Assembly: GCA_903903925.1 (NCBI GenBank)
Contig: CAIVAU010000048.1
Span: forward strand, 57,050-121,049
Source of the DNA: an uncultured cyanobacterium
GTDB taxonomy: Bacteria; Cyanobacteriota; Cyanobacteriia; Cyanobacteriales; Nostocaceae
Direction: 5' to 3'
Length of the DNA: 64,000 bases
Below the pieces are notes generated by a model, which was given only the letters and a program-made list of their open reading frames with translations, did not search any database and was not told the DNA's origin. Shown here piece after piece: positions 46,734-56,783 of this stretch; position 1 is the first letter of the stretch; each line of letters opens with the position of its first letter. The position numbers and the translations under genes are program-made.

Positions 46734-46777
46734 TCTTTAATCACAAAAAGTAGGTAGGCAAAAAAATTCATCTCACC

Positions 46778-46824
46778 TCATACAAACATCCAATAGCAAC
46801 CGTGCCATTTGGATGTTTGTATGA
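46778..46824. terminator. Long hairpin between convergent genes
   Basis: A perfect 16-bp stem (left arm 46778-46793) and a 15-base loop. On the minus strand a T-run (46761-46767) follows after about 10 bases, so it may end the gene at 46836. A purely structural repeat is the alternative. Confidence 0.45.
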
Positions 46825-46835
46825 CACAGTTACAG

Positions 46836-47180
46836 TTAACTCGTAAATTCAATTAACTTGAAGCCCCAAGGTTTCATAGCCTCGATCACTATTTCTCGAT
46901 CTACACCTTCATAAGCCTCCCATTCGGATTCGGGATCTTTAGGATGTCCGTCGCCTACATGACCTGCAACTTTTATCACCGGAATACCCGCTAGGCGATC
47001 GCGCTCCATCCCTTTTGGTAAGGCTAATTGGAGTTTGTGACCTACGAACTTTGATGCACTTGAATTAGCTACAGATTCACGGACTAAACAGATATCACCA
47101 GCAGTCCCCCAAGTAGTTGGATAGATGTGGAGGAACGATATATAGATTTCTGGTTTGATGGCTCGTTTGAGGACTTGCAT
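46836..47180 (-). CDS. Hypothetical protein, 114 residues
   Basis: I do not recognise this family. It starts MQVLKRAIKPEIYISFLHIY and later has GHKLQLALPKGMERDRLAGI and HVGDGHPKDPESEWEAYEGV. The composition is that of a soluble folded protein with a basic N-terminus and acidic C-terminus. There is no signal peptide or membrane helix. It could be a full-length small protein or the C-terminal part of something larger. It ends near a strong hairpin and is followed upstream by an independent toxin-antitoxin pair on the same strand. Confidence 0.55.
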   Translation of the reverse strand: MQVLKRAIKPEIYISFLHIYPTTWGTAGDICLVRESVANSSASKFVGHKLQLALPKGMERDRLAGIPVIKVAGHVGDGHPKDPESEWEAYEGVDREIVIEAMKPWGFKLIEFTS

Positions 47181-47377
47181 TATCTGTAATCCTTACTCAT
47201 CGTTCTTGGGTCAATAATTTTATTCATACACTAGCCTATCTTTTACTCTCCTTTAATTCTCATTTTAACTCTAACCCTAACTCTGGCTCTAACTTCTGAC
47301 AAATGTAATGTTTTTTGCGGGGAGCAAGCAGTGATGGTATTCATATTTATTTTTGGAGGAGAATATTTTTCGTAATT

Positions 47378-47845
47378 TTACTCAGATTCATCTTGGGTTT
47401 TCTCTGGTTCTGCAATCAGTTCATCCAAACTATCTGGAAATGTCCCCCGTTCCACCATCTTGGTAAACGCTTGATAACAATCGTTCTTCGCTCCCTCCTT
47501 ACGGGGAAATCCCAACCACAAAATTACAATAGCCTTTAACTCTGGAGTATCAAATGCTCGAAAAAATAGGCGATATCTTTCGGGTAAACCCATTTTCTTC
47601 ACTCGTCCGTAGCGTTTTAAAGCCCCCGTCAAAGCAAAGTGACTGGCGCAAGGATTGGAGGGAATTTTTGTTTCAAGTGCAACAGTAATTGCAGCAAATA
47701 ACTTCACCGTTGCATGGGTTTTAAACTCGCTCTGCGGTAACTTCTCCTGTAAATCAGAAACGCGATTAAAAAGTTCTTGATACTGAGTTCCAAATAGCTG
47801 TGGGTGAAAATAAATCTCCCAACCATTACTGACAAACTTAGCCAT
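47378..47845 (-). CDS. yhaV: YhaV-family ribonuclease toxin
   Basis: A 155-residue RelE-superfamily toxin. Family features are NGWEIYFHPQLFGTQYQELF, HATVKLFAAITVALETKIP and the conserved core GLPERYRLFFRAFDTPELKA, then IVILWLGFPRKEG and NDCYQAFTKMVERG. YhaV cleaves translated mRNA and rRNA. The gene overlaps its antitoxin by 8 bases, and both reading frames look intact, so this module is probably functional. The acidic tail is unusual (EPEKTQDESE). Confidence 0.85.
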   Translation of the reverse strand: MAKFVSNGWEIYFHPQLFGTQYQELFNRVSDLQEKLPQSEFKTHATVKLFAAITVALETKIPSNPCASHFALTGALKRYGRVKKMGLPERYRLFFRAFDTPELKAIVILWLGFPRKEGAKNDCYQAFTKMVERGTFPDSLDELIAEPEKTQDESE

Positions 47846-48173
47846 CGTTCAACGACTCGTCTTCTAGTTCCACACCTTCAATTAACTTATGTGCAGCTTC
47901 GGATATCTCGGCTGTGTAAGGTTGCAGGGTATTATTTTTCAATGCTTCTGTCACGGCAAAATCGAGAAACAACCGCATCATTAGGGACTCTTCCTCATCC
48001 TCTTCATCAACCGATGGGGGAATAATTTTGATGATCGCAGTATCGGCAGATAATACTTCTATCCAACCTGAAGCATTAGCAAACTGGGGATGTTCGCGGT
48101 AAAACTCCGCAGGTAAGCGAAGTCCAGCGCTGTTACCTATTTTGGTGCTACGAATTTTGTAGGAGTTGCTCAT
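47838..48173 (-). CDS. PrlF-like swapped-hairpin (AbrB-type) antitoxin
   Basis: A 111-residue protein with an N-terminal AbrB/SpoVT-type beta hairpin (KIRSTKIGNSAGLRLPAEFY) that binds DNA, and a strongly acidic C-terminal half that blocks the toxin. Its stop overlaps the YhaV start. It probably autorepresses the operon. The only complete and undamaged toxin-antitoxin pair in the window. Confidence 0.8.
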   Translation of the reverse strand: MSNSYKIRSTKIGNSAGLRLPAEFYREHPQFANASGWIEVLSADTAIIKIIPPSVDEEDEEESLMMRLFLDFAVTEALKNNTLQPYTAEISEAAHKLIEGVELEDESLNDG

Positions 48174-48285
48174 GATTGTATATACGTGATGTACTTACAT
48201 GATAGCGCTTGAAAACCCTGATTTCAGGCATGGGGTGTAATATTTGTATCGGCGCAAGGGAACCCCAGTAACACTTACGTTATTA

Positions 48286-49791
48286 TTAGTGCCGTTGACC
48301 CTTTTTCAATAGATAATAAGTACCCACATGATTTTCATATATTTTTAAGTAGTGGTCATTAAGATAACTATCTAGATAGCCTCGAATAGTTTTAGATTTA
48401 CATAGTAGAGCCTGCTCTGGATGATAATTGTCGAAAACTGAAAGAAGTTGTTCACGTGTTATAGTTTTTGACTCTATTCTTATATGGGAAAGAACAGCAA
48501 TTTCTGGTGGGACAGGTAAGCCAGAATAAAATGCATAAATTGGGCAGTCTGTAAAAACCCAATGAGTCGATTTTTTATGTTCTAACATCAGGTTGACAAA
48601 TGGAACATTGTCCTTACTTTGCTCTATATATCTATGATTCTCAAGTTGGATAATTCCTAGCTTAATAGGAGCAACAAAAATTGAGAAAATTAAGCACCCT
48701 GCTGCAAATCTCGATAAGGTTAATCTCTGAGTCTGATTTTGTTTTAAATTAGAGTACCAATTTTTCTGCCGAAAAAAGTCGAATGATAATGTAGCTCCAT
48801 AAGTAGCTAGCCAAGTTAGAGGAATAGAGATTAAAAGGTAGTGATGATACCAAACTGGTCGATGATTAAACAGAAGAATAATAACAATAAGTAGCCAAAC
48901 AAGAGGAAAAGATTTTTCCCATTGTCTCTTCTGAAAGATGGTTATAATTGCTGGAATTGCTAAAAGTAAATAATCGAAGTCCTGAAGAAAAAACGATAGT
49001 GTTAACTTCAGACTATTTTCTTGATTAAAGGCTGTTTTTACACTGCTATCTAAATGAGATTGCAGTAGTTGTTCGTAAGTGAGCGAGTGACATAAAAGAC
49101 CAGTAAGAATAAAAACAATAAATAAAGAAGCTAGCCATAAAATTATATTAAAAAATAGATTCTGCTTTGATTGTCGTTGAGGATGTTTCGTAAATTTCAG
49201 TTGTACAAGCTCGAATAGAATTAAAGGAATTACAAATGCCGTAAATAATTTTATTTGTAAAGATAGGGCTAGCAAGCTACCTGAAATAATAATTAGAATG
49301 GGAGAATAACTTTTTTTATAGAGAGTTAATAGATAAATTGAGAGCATAGCCAATGCTAAAGCTGGCAAGCCGATCATCACAGAAACACTCAATCTGAGAA
49401 AATTGCAAGAAATAACTAGCAATACAGTGCCAATAATTGCTGGTAAGTTTCCTAAATAGGTACGTAAAATCTGGCAGAAAGACCATATGAGCAGTGTTGA
49501 AAAGCTCAGCGTTAAAAGCCGCGCTGCAAAGATTGATTTGCCAAACCAACTGAGCCAAGATGATAAAATGATAGTTGAAAGAGGTGGTTGGTCGTTCCAA
49601 ATTTGTGTGTACAGAGCAAACCCTTCTAAGTTAAGCGAGGCTTTGATCAATTCAATCCCTTCATCGCTTGTATCGAATTGAAAGACTTGCTCAATAGGCA
49701 TAAAGTAAATGGCAAAAATAAAAAAAGTAGTAGGTATAAAGAGGTTAAATAATATAAATTTTTTCAATTGACTTGATGAGATGTGATTCAT
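48286..49791 (-). CDS. Glycosyltransferase family 39/83-like integral membrane enzyme
   Basis: A 501-residue protein with about 11 membrane helices and a soluble C-terminal tail. The first periplasmic loop has the acidic catalytic motif FDTSDEGIELI and WNDQPPLSTII, as in ArnT/PMT-type transferases that use lipid-linked sugars. The acceptor is unknown. The coding sequence is markedly AT-rich relative to its neighbours, with many AAA/TTT/ATA codons, which suggests recent acquisition. It stands alone between a toxin-antitoxin pair and a phosphoesterase gene. Confidence 0.75.
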   Translation of the reverse strand: MNHISSSQLKKFILFNLFIPTTFFIFAIYFMPIEQVFQFDTSDEGIELIKASLNLEGFALYTQIWNDQPPLSTIILSSWLSWFGKSIFAARLLTLSFSTLLIWSFCQILRTYLGNLPAIIGTVLLVISCNFLRLSVSVMIGLPALALAMLSIYLLTLYKKSYSPILIIISGSLLALSLQIKLFTAFVIPLILFELVQLKFTKHPQRQSKQNLFFNIILWLASLFIVFILTGLLCHSLTYEQLLQSHLDSSVKTAFNQENSLKLTLSFFLQDFDYLLLAIPAIITIFQKRQWEKSFPLVWLLIVIILLFNHRPVWYHHYLLISIPLTWLATYGATLSFDFFRQKNWYSNLKQNQTQRLTLSRFAAGCLIFSIFVAPIKLGIIQLENHRYIEQSKDNVPFVNLMLEHKKSTHWVFTDCPIYAFYSGLPVPPEIAVLSHIRIESKTITREQLLSVFDNYHPEQALLCKSKTIRGYLDSYLNDHYLKIYENHVGTYYLLKKGQRH

Positions 49792-50131
49792 GGAGTTATA
49801 AAATTCTCAAGATCTCTTGCCGTATTATGACCATTTTGGTTCAGCAAGTCTATGTTTTGCTCACACACATAAGGCGATCGCCAACCTTACTTAGCATAAT
49901 CTGCACTAAGTACTTCTAAGTATTTTCTGGGGGGCTGATGATATTTTTTACAACGATTTATCAAATTTATTGAAAGAGTCTCCTTCAATCCCACAATTAG
50001 TGCTATAAACTGTAACGTCTTCCTGCAGCGATTCGTCTAAGACTAGAAAAGGATCACTGTCGTGGTGAGCCAAGCGACGCCTACCACGTTCCTTAATCGC
50101 TTGCGATGCATGAAAATGGATCACAATATTT
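49792..50131. other. Intergenic gap without recognisable gene
   Basis: About 340 bases between divergent genes. One HIP1-like GGCGATCGCC site (about 49872). I see no gene, hairpin or repeat of note. Confidence 0.5.
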
Positions 50132-51259
50132 ATGTCCGTACGTCAACTCTATCAAACTTCCCTTCTGACGCTTTGTGTCTTAAGTCTAAGCCTAATGACG
50201 ATTGGTTGTTCATCCACACAACCAAGCCTCAGTAATAAGACGGATAGTAAACCACCTAATAACCAACCACTCATTGCAGATGATAAGGCAGTTCCCAAGT
50301 ACGAACACATTTTTGTGATTATTGAGGAAAACAAAGCGTACGACCAAATCATTGGTAGCCCCAATACTCCCATCATCAATCAATTGGCAAAAACCTATGG
50401 CTTAGCTACTAACTTTTACGGCGAAGTCCATCCCAGCGAAGCCAACTATATTTCGATGCTTGGTGGTAGCACCTTTGGTATCCATGACGATGATGCTTTC
50501 TATTGTAAACCGGGTATTTCAGATCGATTTTGTAGCAATTCCAAGAAGGCGGACTATGTTAACCACACGATTTCTAGCAAAAGCTTGCTTGATCAACTAG
50601 AAGAGAAAGGTCTGACTTGGAAGGGGTATTTTGAAAGCATCCCCACTCCTGGCTCAAAGGAGGTCGTCCATCCTAACGTGATCAGAGCCCTATATGCTTC
50701 TAAGCACAATGGCTTTATTAGCTTTAAGAAGGTGCAGGACGATCCCAACCAATTGAAGAAGATTGTATCACTAGACCAACTTACATCTGATCTTAAAAGT
50801 GGCAATGTCCCAAACTACAGCCACATAATATTTAACCAGTGTCATGAAATGCACGGTCTTCCAGAGTGTCCTAAGACACCAGAGTTACTCAAAGTAGGTG
50901 ATTCATGGATTGGTAGGATTGTCAATGAAATCAAAAGTTCAAGCCTGTGGGCTGCACCAGGCAACAGCGCTATCGTCATCACATGGGACGAAGACAACAA
51001 TCCGTCACCCAAAAAAGGCACCCAAGGATGCTGTGGCTTCGACCCGAACAGTCACGCTAACTTTGGTGGTGGACACATCCCGACGATAGTCATTACCAAT
51101 CATGGACCTCATGGTGTGGTAGATAATACCCCTTACAATCACTACTCGTTGTTGCGAACTACCGAAGACGCTTTTGGAATTAACGAATATTTAAACGAAG
51201 CGAGTGATACAGACAAAGGAGTTAAGCCGATGACGGCTCTTTTTAAAGTTGGGAGTTAG
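50132..51259 (+). CDS. Phosphoesterase-family lipoprotein (PF04185-like acid phosphatase)
   Basis: A 375-residue exported lipoprotein: signal helix LLTLCVLSLSLMTIGC with the lipobox Cys at C26. The metal-binding opening HIFVIIEENKAYDQIIGSPN is that of the phosphoesterase family containing AcpA and phospholipase C. The family core follows: SEANYISMLGGSTFGIHDDD, SAIVITWDEDNNPS, HIPTIVITNHGPH, and YNHYSLLRTTEDAFG. It may release phosphate from organic esters at the cell surface. The ATG at 50132 gives an intact lipoprotein signal. Confidence 0.85.
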   Translation: MSVRQLYQTSLLTLCVLSLSLMTIGCSSTQPSLSNKTDSKPPNNQPLIADDKAVPKYEHIFVIIEENKAYDQIIGSPNTPIINQLAKTYGLATNFYGEVHPSEANYISMLGGSTFGIHDDDAFYCKPGISDRFCSNSKKADYVNHTISSKSLLDQLEEKGLTWKGYFESIPTPGSKEVVHPNVIRALYASKHNGFISFKKVQDDPNQLKKIVSLDQLTSDLKSGNVPNYSHIIFNQCHEMHGLPECPKTPELLKVGDSWIGRIVNEIKSSSLWAAPGNSAIVITWDEDNNPSPKKGTQGCCGFDPNSHANFGGGHIPTIVITNHGPHGVVDNTPYNHYSLLRTTEDAFGINEYLNEASDTDKGVKPMTALFKVGS

Positions 51260-51363
51260 GAGTGGAGAAATCGGGGCTCCCTCTGGGGATTAGGGGCAAT
51301 GGGGAGTTGAGGTGTTTCTTCCATTTGCAGGGGGTGGTTTGCCGCCTGTGGGGTCTTCCTAAC

Positions 51364-51393
51364 TCCTAACTCCTAACTCCTAACTCCTAACTC
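51364..51393. repeat. CTAACTC tandem repeat at the 3' end of ftsH
   Basis: Four CCTAACT-type heptamers end three bases before the ftsH stop codon (51396). A related unit is found at 37050-37122. Confidence 0.75.
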
Positions 51394-51395
51394 CA

Positions 51396-53240
51396 TTACG
51401 CAAACGCTGCAGTTCTCACATCGTTGTTTGCTAGTAGTTCTTGTAACTCTTCAGCGTCAACGGTTTCTTTTTCCACCAGCATTTCTGCAAGTTGATCGAG
51501 AATGTGGCGGTTATTCACCAGCACATCTTTGGCTCGTTGATAAGCTCTATCTACTAGCTTGCGGACTTCCTCATCAATTGAAGCAGCGGTTTCTTCAGAG
51601 AAGTCGCGTTCTGCCATAATGTCCCGACCGAGGAACATATTACCTTGTTGACGACCGAGGGCGACTGGCCCTAAGCGATCGCTCATGCCAAAGCGTGTGA
51701 CCATCTGACGGGCTACGCGGGCTACTTGTTGCAAGTCATTAGAAGCACCGGTGGTGACTTCTTCTTCACCAAAGATGATTTCTTCAGCAAGACGACCGCC
51801 TAAAGCCACTGCCATCTGATTTTCTAGATAAGCGCGGCTGTACAAACCGGTATCCATCCGGTCTTCACTGGGGGTAAACCAAGTTAAACCACCAGCCCGA
51901 CCGCGAGGAATAATGCTAATCTTCTGTACGGGGTCGTAGTCTGGCATCAGGGCACCAATGAGGGCGTGACCCGCTTCGTGATAAGCTACCAAGGTTTTAC
52001 GCTTTTCGCTCATCACCCGGTCTTTCTTCTCTGGTCCAGCCAGCACGCGATCAATGGCGTCGTTGATTTCATCCATTGAAATTTCGGTTAAGTTCCGCCG
52101 TGCGGCAAGAATTGCGGCTTCGTTCAGCAGGTTGGAAAGGTCTGCGCCTGTAAATCCAGGGGTACGACGGGCAATTCTTTCCAAGTCCACGTCTTTCGCC
52201 AAGGTTTTACCACGGGCATGAACCTTGAGAATTTCTACTCGTCCAGCATAATCAGGACGATCAACAACGACTTGACGGTCAAAGCGACCAGGACGCAGTA
52301 ATGCTGCATCTAGAACGTCAGGACGGTTAGTAGCGGCAATAATGATAATTCCAGTATTACCTTCAAAGCCGTCCATTTCCGTGAGCAACTGGTTGAGGGT
52401 TTGCTCTCGTTCATCGTTACCGCCACCTAAACCTGCACCCCGTTGACGACCGACAGCATCAATTTCATCAATGAAGACGATACAAGGAGCATTGGTTTTT
52501 GCTTGCTCAAATAAGTCACGGACGCGGGATGCACCGACACCTACGAACATTTCAACGAACTCAGAACCAGAGATGGAGAAGAAGGGAACACCTGCTTCGC
52601 CTGCAACAGCACGCGCTAGCAAGGTTTTACCTGTTCCCGGAGGACCGACTAGCAACACACCTTTGGGGATTTTTGCCCCAACAGCGGTGAAACGATCAGC
52701 GTTTTTTAGAAAATCTACGACTTCATTGAGTTCTAATTTGGCTTGGTCAATGCCAGCAACATCCCCAAAGGTGACTTGGGTTTGTGGTTCCATTTGCACT
52801 CTGGCTCTAGACTTACCAAAGTTCATTGCTTGGCTTCCTGGCCCATTTTGAGCGCGGCGCAGTAGGAAGAACAAACCAACTAAAAGCAATACTGGGAAAA
52901 ATAAGCTGCTTGCTGCCTTAAACCAAAATCCATCATCAGTTTGAGGCAAAACACTAATATCAACGCCTTTAGCAGTGAGAGTGTTGATTAAGTCTGGGTC
53001 GTTGACCAAGGTCACAAGCTTCTTCGTGGGGTCGTACTTGGGCGTCACAAGAGCTGTAGACCGATCAGCACTGATACTAACTTTCTCTACTCTGCCTTTT
53101 TGAACTTCTTGAATAAATTGGCTGTATCGCCATGACTCTCTGTTTTGTGGTTGCTTGTCAAAAAACGCTGTCCCAAGCGCTATGACAACAATAAATAGCA
53201 GCGCATACAGCCCCGCATTTCTCCATCTTTTATTGTTCAC
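51396..53240 (-). CDS. ftsH: ATP-dependent zinc metalloprotease FtsH
   Basis: This 614-residue AAA+ membrane protease removes damaged membrane proteins such as photosystem II D1. It has two N-terminal membrane helices (about 8-26 and 108-125), Walker [11 protein letters not shown], Walker [13 protein letters not shown], the second region of homology [10 protein letters not shown], and the zinc site HEAGHALIG. The start is a GTG with AGGAGG about 11 bases upstream. It appears to be a housekeeping gene of typical cyanobacterial length. Confidence 0.96.
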   Translation of the reverse strand: MNNKRWRNAGLYALLFIVVIALGTAFFDKQPQNRESWRYSQFIQEVQKGRVEKVSISADRSTALVTPKYDPTKKLVTLVNDPDLINTLTAKGVDISVLPQTDDGFWFKAASSLFFPVLLLVGLFFLLRRAQNGPGSQAMNFGKSRARVQMEPQTQVTFGDVAGIDQAKLELNEVVDFLKNADRFTAVGAKIPKGVLLVGPPGTGKTLLARAVAGEAGVPFFSISGSEFVEMFVGVGASRVRDLFEQAKTNAPCIVFIDEIDAVGRQRGAGLGGGNDEREQTLNQLLTEMDGFEGNTGIIIIAATNRPDVLDAALLRPGRFDRQVVVDRPDYAGRVEILKVHARGKTLAKDVDLERIARRTPGFTGADLSNLLNEAAILAARRNLTEISMDEINDAIDRVLAGPEKKDRVMSEKRKTLVAYHEAGHALIGALMPDYDPVQKISIIPRGRAGGLTWFTPSEDRMDTGLYSRAYLENQMAVALGGRLAEEIIFGEEEVTTGASNDLQQVARVARQMVTRFGMSDRLGPVALGRQQGNMFLGRDIMAERDFSEETAASIDEEVRKLVDRAYQRAKDVLVNNRHILDQLAEMLVEKETVDAEELQELLANNDVRTAAFA

Positions 53241-53345
53241 GCCCAGTCAATCCTCCTATCTTGTGCGTTCGCGTAGCGTCTCTCTAAATAGAGGGCTTTT
53301 TTAAGAATTATGTTAACTTATCTTAATGTATAACAAAGAAAGCTC

Positions 53346-54140
53346 CTAAAGTGCTATAAAAAATTTTCGCAGTTGCTGAAGACTTGAGTGGTAGGGATCA
53401 TATTCTAGCTGTCCTATCGGCAGAATGACCGTATGAATGGGGACAATTTCGACCACGCTGTTGGTGTAGGCGATCGCTTCAAATCCCTCGACCAATTCCG
53501 GTGTCCAAGGTTCCTCCCTCACCTGTTGCTGCTGCACTCGAAGCCAGTTGACAAGCTGCGATCGCACCACTCCTGGCAAAATTCCCGCAATCATTGGCGG
53601 CGTCCACCAACTCCCATCTCGCCACCCCCACAGATTGCCCGTGCTAGTTTCTAGCCAATTTCCTGCTGCATCCACTAAAATCGCTTCTTGAGCATCTAAC
53701 TTTTGGGCGTTAGCCTTTGCCAGCCAAGCACTCAGGTAGTTTCCCGTTTTGTGACTAGGTAGACACCGAGAAAGGTCTGATGTTGTGAGGCTAGCACTTA
53801 TACCATAATTCTGTCTTTCAGTCAAATCTTTTGGCATCAGCCTACCAGTTATCCATTCCCGTCCATCAGGAAAAATGGTGATTCTCAGTACTGGGAAGTG
53901 TGCCATGATGATCTCAGATCCTTGACGCCATCGATCTTCGTCTATTTGTTGCCAACCAAAGGTTTGCAAACTAAATTTCAGGCGATCGCAGTGTGCCTGC
54001 CAGTTAGTCAAACGGCTATCTAGGGAGTTACCATATACCCGCAGCGTTGTAAAAACAGTCGCCCCATAAAGTAACCCCGGATCGTCAATTGGTAATTCCA
54101 GAGTTTGGGAATGAATTAATTTGCCGTTATACCAAAAAAT
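53346..54140 (-). CDS. Class IV aminotransferase (aminodeoxychorismate lyase-like), apparent ATT start
   Basis: A pyridoxal-phosphate enzyme, about 264 residues, of the PabC/branched-chain aminotransferase fold. The N-terminal strand FWYNGKLIHSQTLELPIDD, the PLP-region DPGLLYGATVFTTLRVY, and AILVDAAGNWLETSTGNLWG are typical. The catalytic Lys of PabC would lie near HKTGNYL. The N-terminal 43 residues precede the first TTG (54011), and the frame has no ATG, GTG or TTG between a TAA and this domain. The natural start position matches ATT at 54140 with AGAGAG about 10 bases upstream. It begins five bases after the upstream gene's stop. Confidence 0.75.
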   Translation of the reverse strand: MFWYNGKLIHSQTLELPIDDPGLLYGATVFTTLRVYGNSLDSRLTNWQAHCDRLKFSLQTFGWQQIDEDRWRQGSEIIMAHFPVLRITIFPDGREWITGRLMPKDLTERQNYGISASLTTSDLSRCLPSHKTGNYLSAWLAKANAQKLDAQEAILVDAAGNWLETSTGNLWGWRDGSWWTPPMIAGILPGVVRSQLVNWLRVQQQQVREEPWTPELVEGFEAIAYTNSVVEIVPIHTVILPIGQLEYDPYHSSLQQLRKFFIAL

Positions 54141-54145
54141 AGCAA

Positions 54146-54934
54146 CTAACTCTCTTTTGGAAGTTTAATTTTTCTAGTACCATCAGGATTAGTGATTACC
54201 TTTCCTCCCAAAGCTTCAATTGCCCGTATTGCTCTTTTACGAGTTTTGTCATCTACGCTATTATTTAAAACCATTGTCCAAGCTGCAATTTGAGCAAGTT
54301 TACTGTTAGGATTATGACTTAGAAAATCAGCGGTTTTTTGCGAAAAGAGTGCGACTTGTTGACTCTCTGTGTCAGAATGCTTACTAGCCCAGTTTGCTCC
54401 TGTTGCAAATGATTGCTGAGCTGCAGTAGAATTCCCTAAAAATAATAGCTCATCAATTCCTTTATAACGCCAGACATAATAGGATTTTTGTGGAACCAAA
54501 GGAGATAGTGATTTTAAACCCTTCTCGATCAATTGTACCGAGCGTTCTGGCATACCAGCATACATAGAAGTACTAACAGAAAGACCAAGATAAGCAGCCA
54601 TAAATCGCGGATCGTTTCCAAGAATAACTTCAAAATACTCCGGACTCAGACTGTAACCTGTTTTTTCACGAACGTCATCGTCACCAAAGTATTCCAAAAA
54701 ATTAAGATATACCCAGTCTGCCATGAAGTTATTATAACCAAAACTTGGCAGTTTTTTCAATAAATTGAGATGCAGTTTTTCAGAGTTTATTTCTTTTTCT
54801 AAAGTTTGTAGTGAGGCAGTTTTGTGACTATTAAGTAATTTTTGCATTCGTGGGAATTGGAGCAACCCAATACCTGATATACACAAACAGACTACAAAAG
54901 ATGTAGTGACAGCTTGACGAGATAGAGCGAACAT
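54146..54934 (-). CDS. Membrane-anchored helical-repeat protein, unknown function
   Basis: A 262-residue protein with an N-terminal signal anchor (about residues 8-27, AVTTSFVVCLCISGIGLLQF) followed by a TPR-like helical region. It has the pattern FMADWVYLNFLEYFGDDDVR, then YFEVILGNDPRFMAAYLGLS. It ends with a small C-terminal element, NPDGTRKIKLP. I recognise it as a type of conserved cyanobacterial protein but know no function. It is cotranscribed with the downstream class IV aminotransferase gene (5-base gap). Confidence 0.7.
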   Translation of the reverse strand: MFALSRQAVTTSFVVCLCISGIGLLQFPRMQKLLNSHKTASLQTLEKEINSEKLHLNLLKKLPSFGYNNFMADWVYLNFLEYFGDDDVREKTGYSLSPEYFEVILGNDPRFMAAYLGLSVSTSMYAGMPERSVQLIEKGLKSLSPLVPQKSYYVWRYKGIDELLFLGNSTAAQQSFATGANWASKHSDTESQQVALFSQKTADFLSHNPNSKLAQIAAWTMVLNNSVDDKTRKRAIRAIEALGGKVITNPDGTRKIKLPKES

Positions 54935-55055
54935 AATGGTTGACTGATAGATTTCTTCGGACTACCAGGTACATAGTTCCCTCAAAGCCTGCCAAAGTAA
55001 CACGGGGTATTGGGGACTGGCGATTGGTGATTGGCGATTGGGAAGAGATACCCAG

Positions 55056-56261
55056 TCACCAGTCCCCAGTCACCGTTGATTTTGCGATCGCTCCTAGTTG
55101 CAAATTCGGTGGATAAGTACCTTCCTGTTTAATTTGCTTAATTTCAGCATCGGTTATCTGCAAATTCAATTTTTGTGCTAAGGCTCGCACAATGTCTCCT
55201 CGGTCAATTATACCAGCTACAGTGCCAGCAGGAGAAAGCACGGTGACGCGGGGTAACTGGTCATTTTCCAGCTTGTTAATCACCGCAGCCAGAGAATTTG
55301 ACTCAGCAACCGTGGGAATTTCTGTCAGAGGATGTACAATACTTTGCAGGGTTTGGGTTTCCCATTGACTCCGTTCCACCAACCGTAAATCCACTAAGTC
55401 AACTATGCCTCGGTAACGTCCATCAGATTCGGCAAAATAAACCTGTGGGGTAGTAGACTCTAGTAAATATAGGTCAGCAAAGGAACGTAAACTCTGGTCA
55501 GCATCAATCACACGGAAGTCGCGGGTCATAGCATCTGCGGCAACCAGCAGCAGTAAGCTTTCTTGTAAAGTCGTCAAGCGATCATAGCTGGTAGCGTTGC
55601 GGGCACCAAACCAACCTAACAGAGCAATCCACAAACCAGTGACTAATTCGCCTGTCACATAATCTACCACCATTCCCAAGGCTATCGCCGCGTAACCCAA
55701 AACTTGCCCCACCTTGGCTGCCAACCGTATAGCTTTAAAGCGGTTACCTGTTGTTTTCCAAAGTGCTGCTTTTAAGACTTGTCCCCCATCTAGAGGTAAG
55801 CCAGGAATCAGGTTAAAGAGTGCTAACACCAAATTTATTTTTGCTAAATCGCCGACCATCATACTCGCTAGACTGGTCTCAGGAAAAATACTAGTCAGCA
55901 TTTTCAGCAGGACAAACAGTATGATACTGACTGCAGGACCTGCGATCGCAACCTGAAAGGCTTTGCCTGGAGTCTTTGATTCTTCTTCAATTGCAGCAAT
56001 CCCGCCAAACAGAAACAGGGTGATCGAGTTCACTCTAATACCTTGCGATCTCGCTACTAAGCTATGACCCAACTCGTGCAGCAACACCGAACCAAATAGC
56101 AGCAGTGCCATGACGACCCCAGCACCCCAAGATAGAACAGTCCCCCAAATTTGGTAAGATACACCAAAGTTGAGGGTTGCCAACCCCAAAATTACAAACC
56201 ACAAAGGATCTAAAAACAGCGGAATTCCAAATAAAGACCCAATTCTCCAATTTGTTTGCAT
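55056..56261 (-). CDS. Site-2 protease with CBS domains
   Basis: A 401-residue intramembrane zinc protease (peptidase M50B). The first catalytic motif is LLHELGHSLVARSQG, and the second is LFNLIPGLPLDGGQVLKAAL. Four to six membrane helices fill residues 10-215. The C-terminal part (about 240-375) has two CBS motifs (MTRDFRVIDADQSLRSFADL, VHPLTEIPTVAESNSLAAVI) that usually bind adenine nucleotides. It probably cleaves anti-sigma factors or membrane regulators. The start is at 56261 (MQTNWRIGSLFGIPL). Confidence 0.9.
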   Translation of the reverse strand: MQTNWRIGSLFGIPLFLDPLWFVILGLATLNFGVSYQIWGTVLSWGAGVVMALLLFGSVLLHELGHSLVARSQGIRVNSITLFLFGGIAAIEEESKTPGKAFQVAIAGPAVSIILFVLLKMLTSIFPETSLASMMVGDLAKINLVLALFNLIPGLPLDGGQVLKAALWKTTGNRFKAIRLAAKVGQVLGYAAIALGMVVDYVTGELVTGLWIALLGWFGARNATSYDRLTTLQESLLLLVAADAMTRDFRVIDADQSLRSFADLYLLESTTPQVYFAESDGRYRGIVDLVDLRLVERSQWETQTLQSIVHPLTEIPTVAESNSLAAVINKLENDQLPRVTVLSPAGTVAGIIDRGDIVRALAQKLNLQITDAEIKQIKQEGTYPPNLQLGAIAKSTVTGDW

Positions 56262-56528
56262 TACGTTAACCTAAAACTCAATATTTATTGTAAGAATTCA
56301 GGAGTCAGAATTCAGAATTCAGAATTTATCTTTCTTTTAGTATCTGTCTTGGTGGCTCTTGACTATTGCACTTCTGGGCAGTATTTTGAGAATTAATCAA
56401 AAAAAATATTTTGATAACGCAGTTCAGGGCTTCTACCGTTAATCCCCCTGCTCCCCTGCCTCCCCACTCCCCCTTCATAAGCCCACACTGTACCCAGAGG
56501 GTCAGTGTGTGGAGTGTTACCAGTCTTC

Positions 56529-56783
56529 TTAAATAGCGCCGATGTTGGTCAATCCTAAAACGATGCCAACGCCGATCACATGACCAAAAGCCATGGCAGC
56601 GATGAATGCCGGAATACTGATGGGAAGTATAGGCACTTGGGGACCAACTAGGGGCTTCTCAATCTTGAAAGTTAGCAAAAGAGCTACTAAAGAACTTACG
56701 CTGATGATTATCCCCACTGTGGAATTCCACTCAGGTGTTGGTGGAACAGTGGCTTGAACTGCCAATAGCATTGATGAAATCAA
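56529..56783 (-). CDS. psaK: Photosystem I subunit PsaK
   Basis: An 84-residue photosystem I subunit with two membrane helices and the family features TPEWNSTVGIIISVSSLVAL and AFIAAMAFGHVIGVGIVLGL. PsaK sits at the edge of photosystem I and mediates antenna docking. The start is taken at a TTG (56783) because a strong AGGAG sits 8 bases upstream (56792-56796) and the length matches PsaK. The longer GTG-started frame from 56822 has no such site. The helix-linking loop (KIEKPLVGPQVPILPIS) is divergent, so it could be a PsaK2-like variant. Confidence 0.85.
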   Translation of the reverse strand: MISSMLLAVQATVPPTPEWNSTVGIIISVSSLVALLLTFKIEKPLVGPQVPILPISIPAFIAAMAFGHVIGVGIVLGLTNIGAI

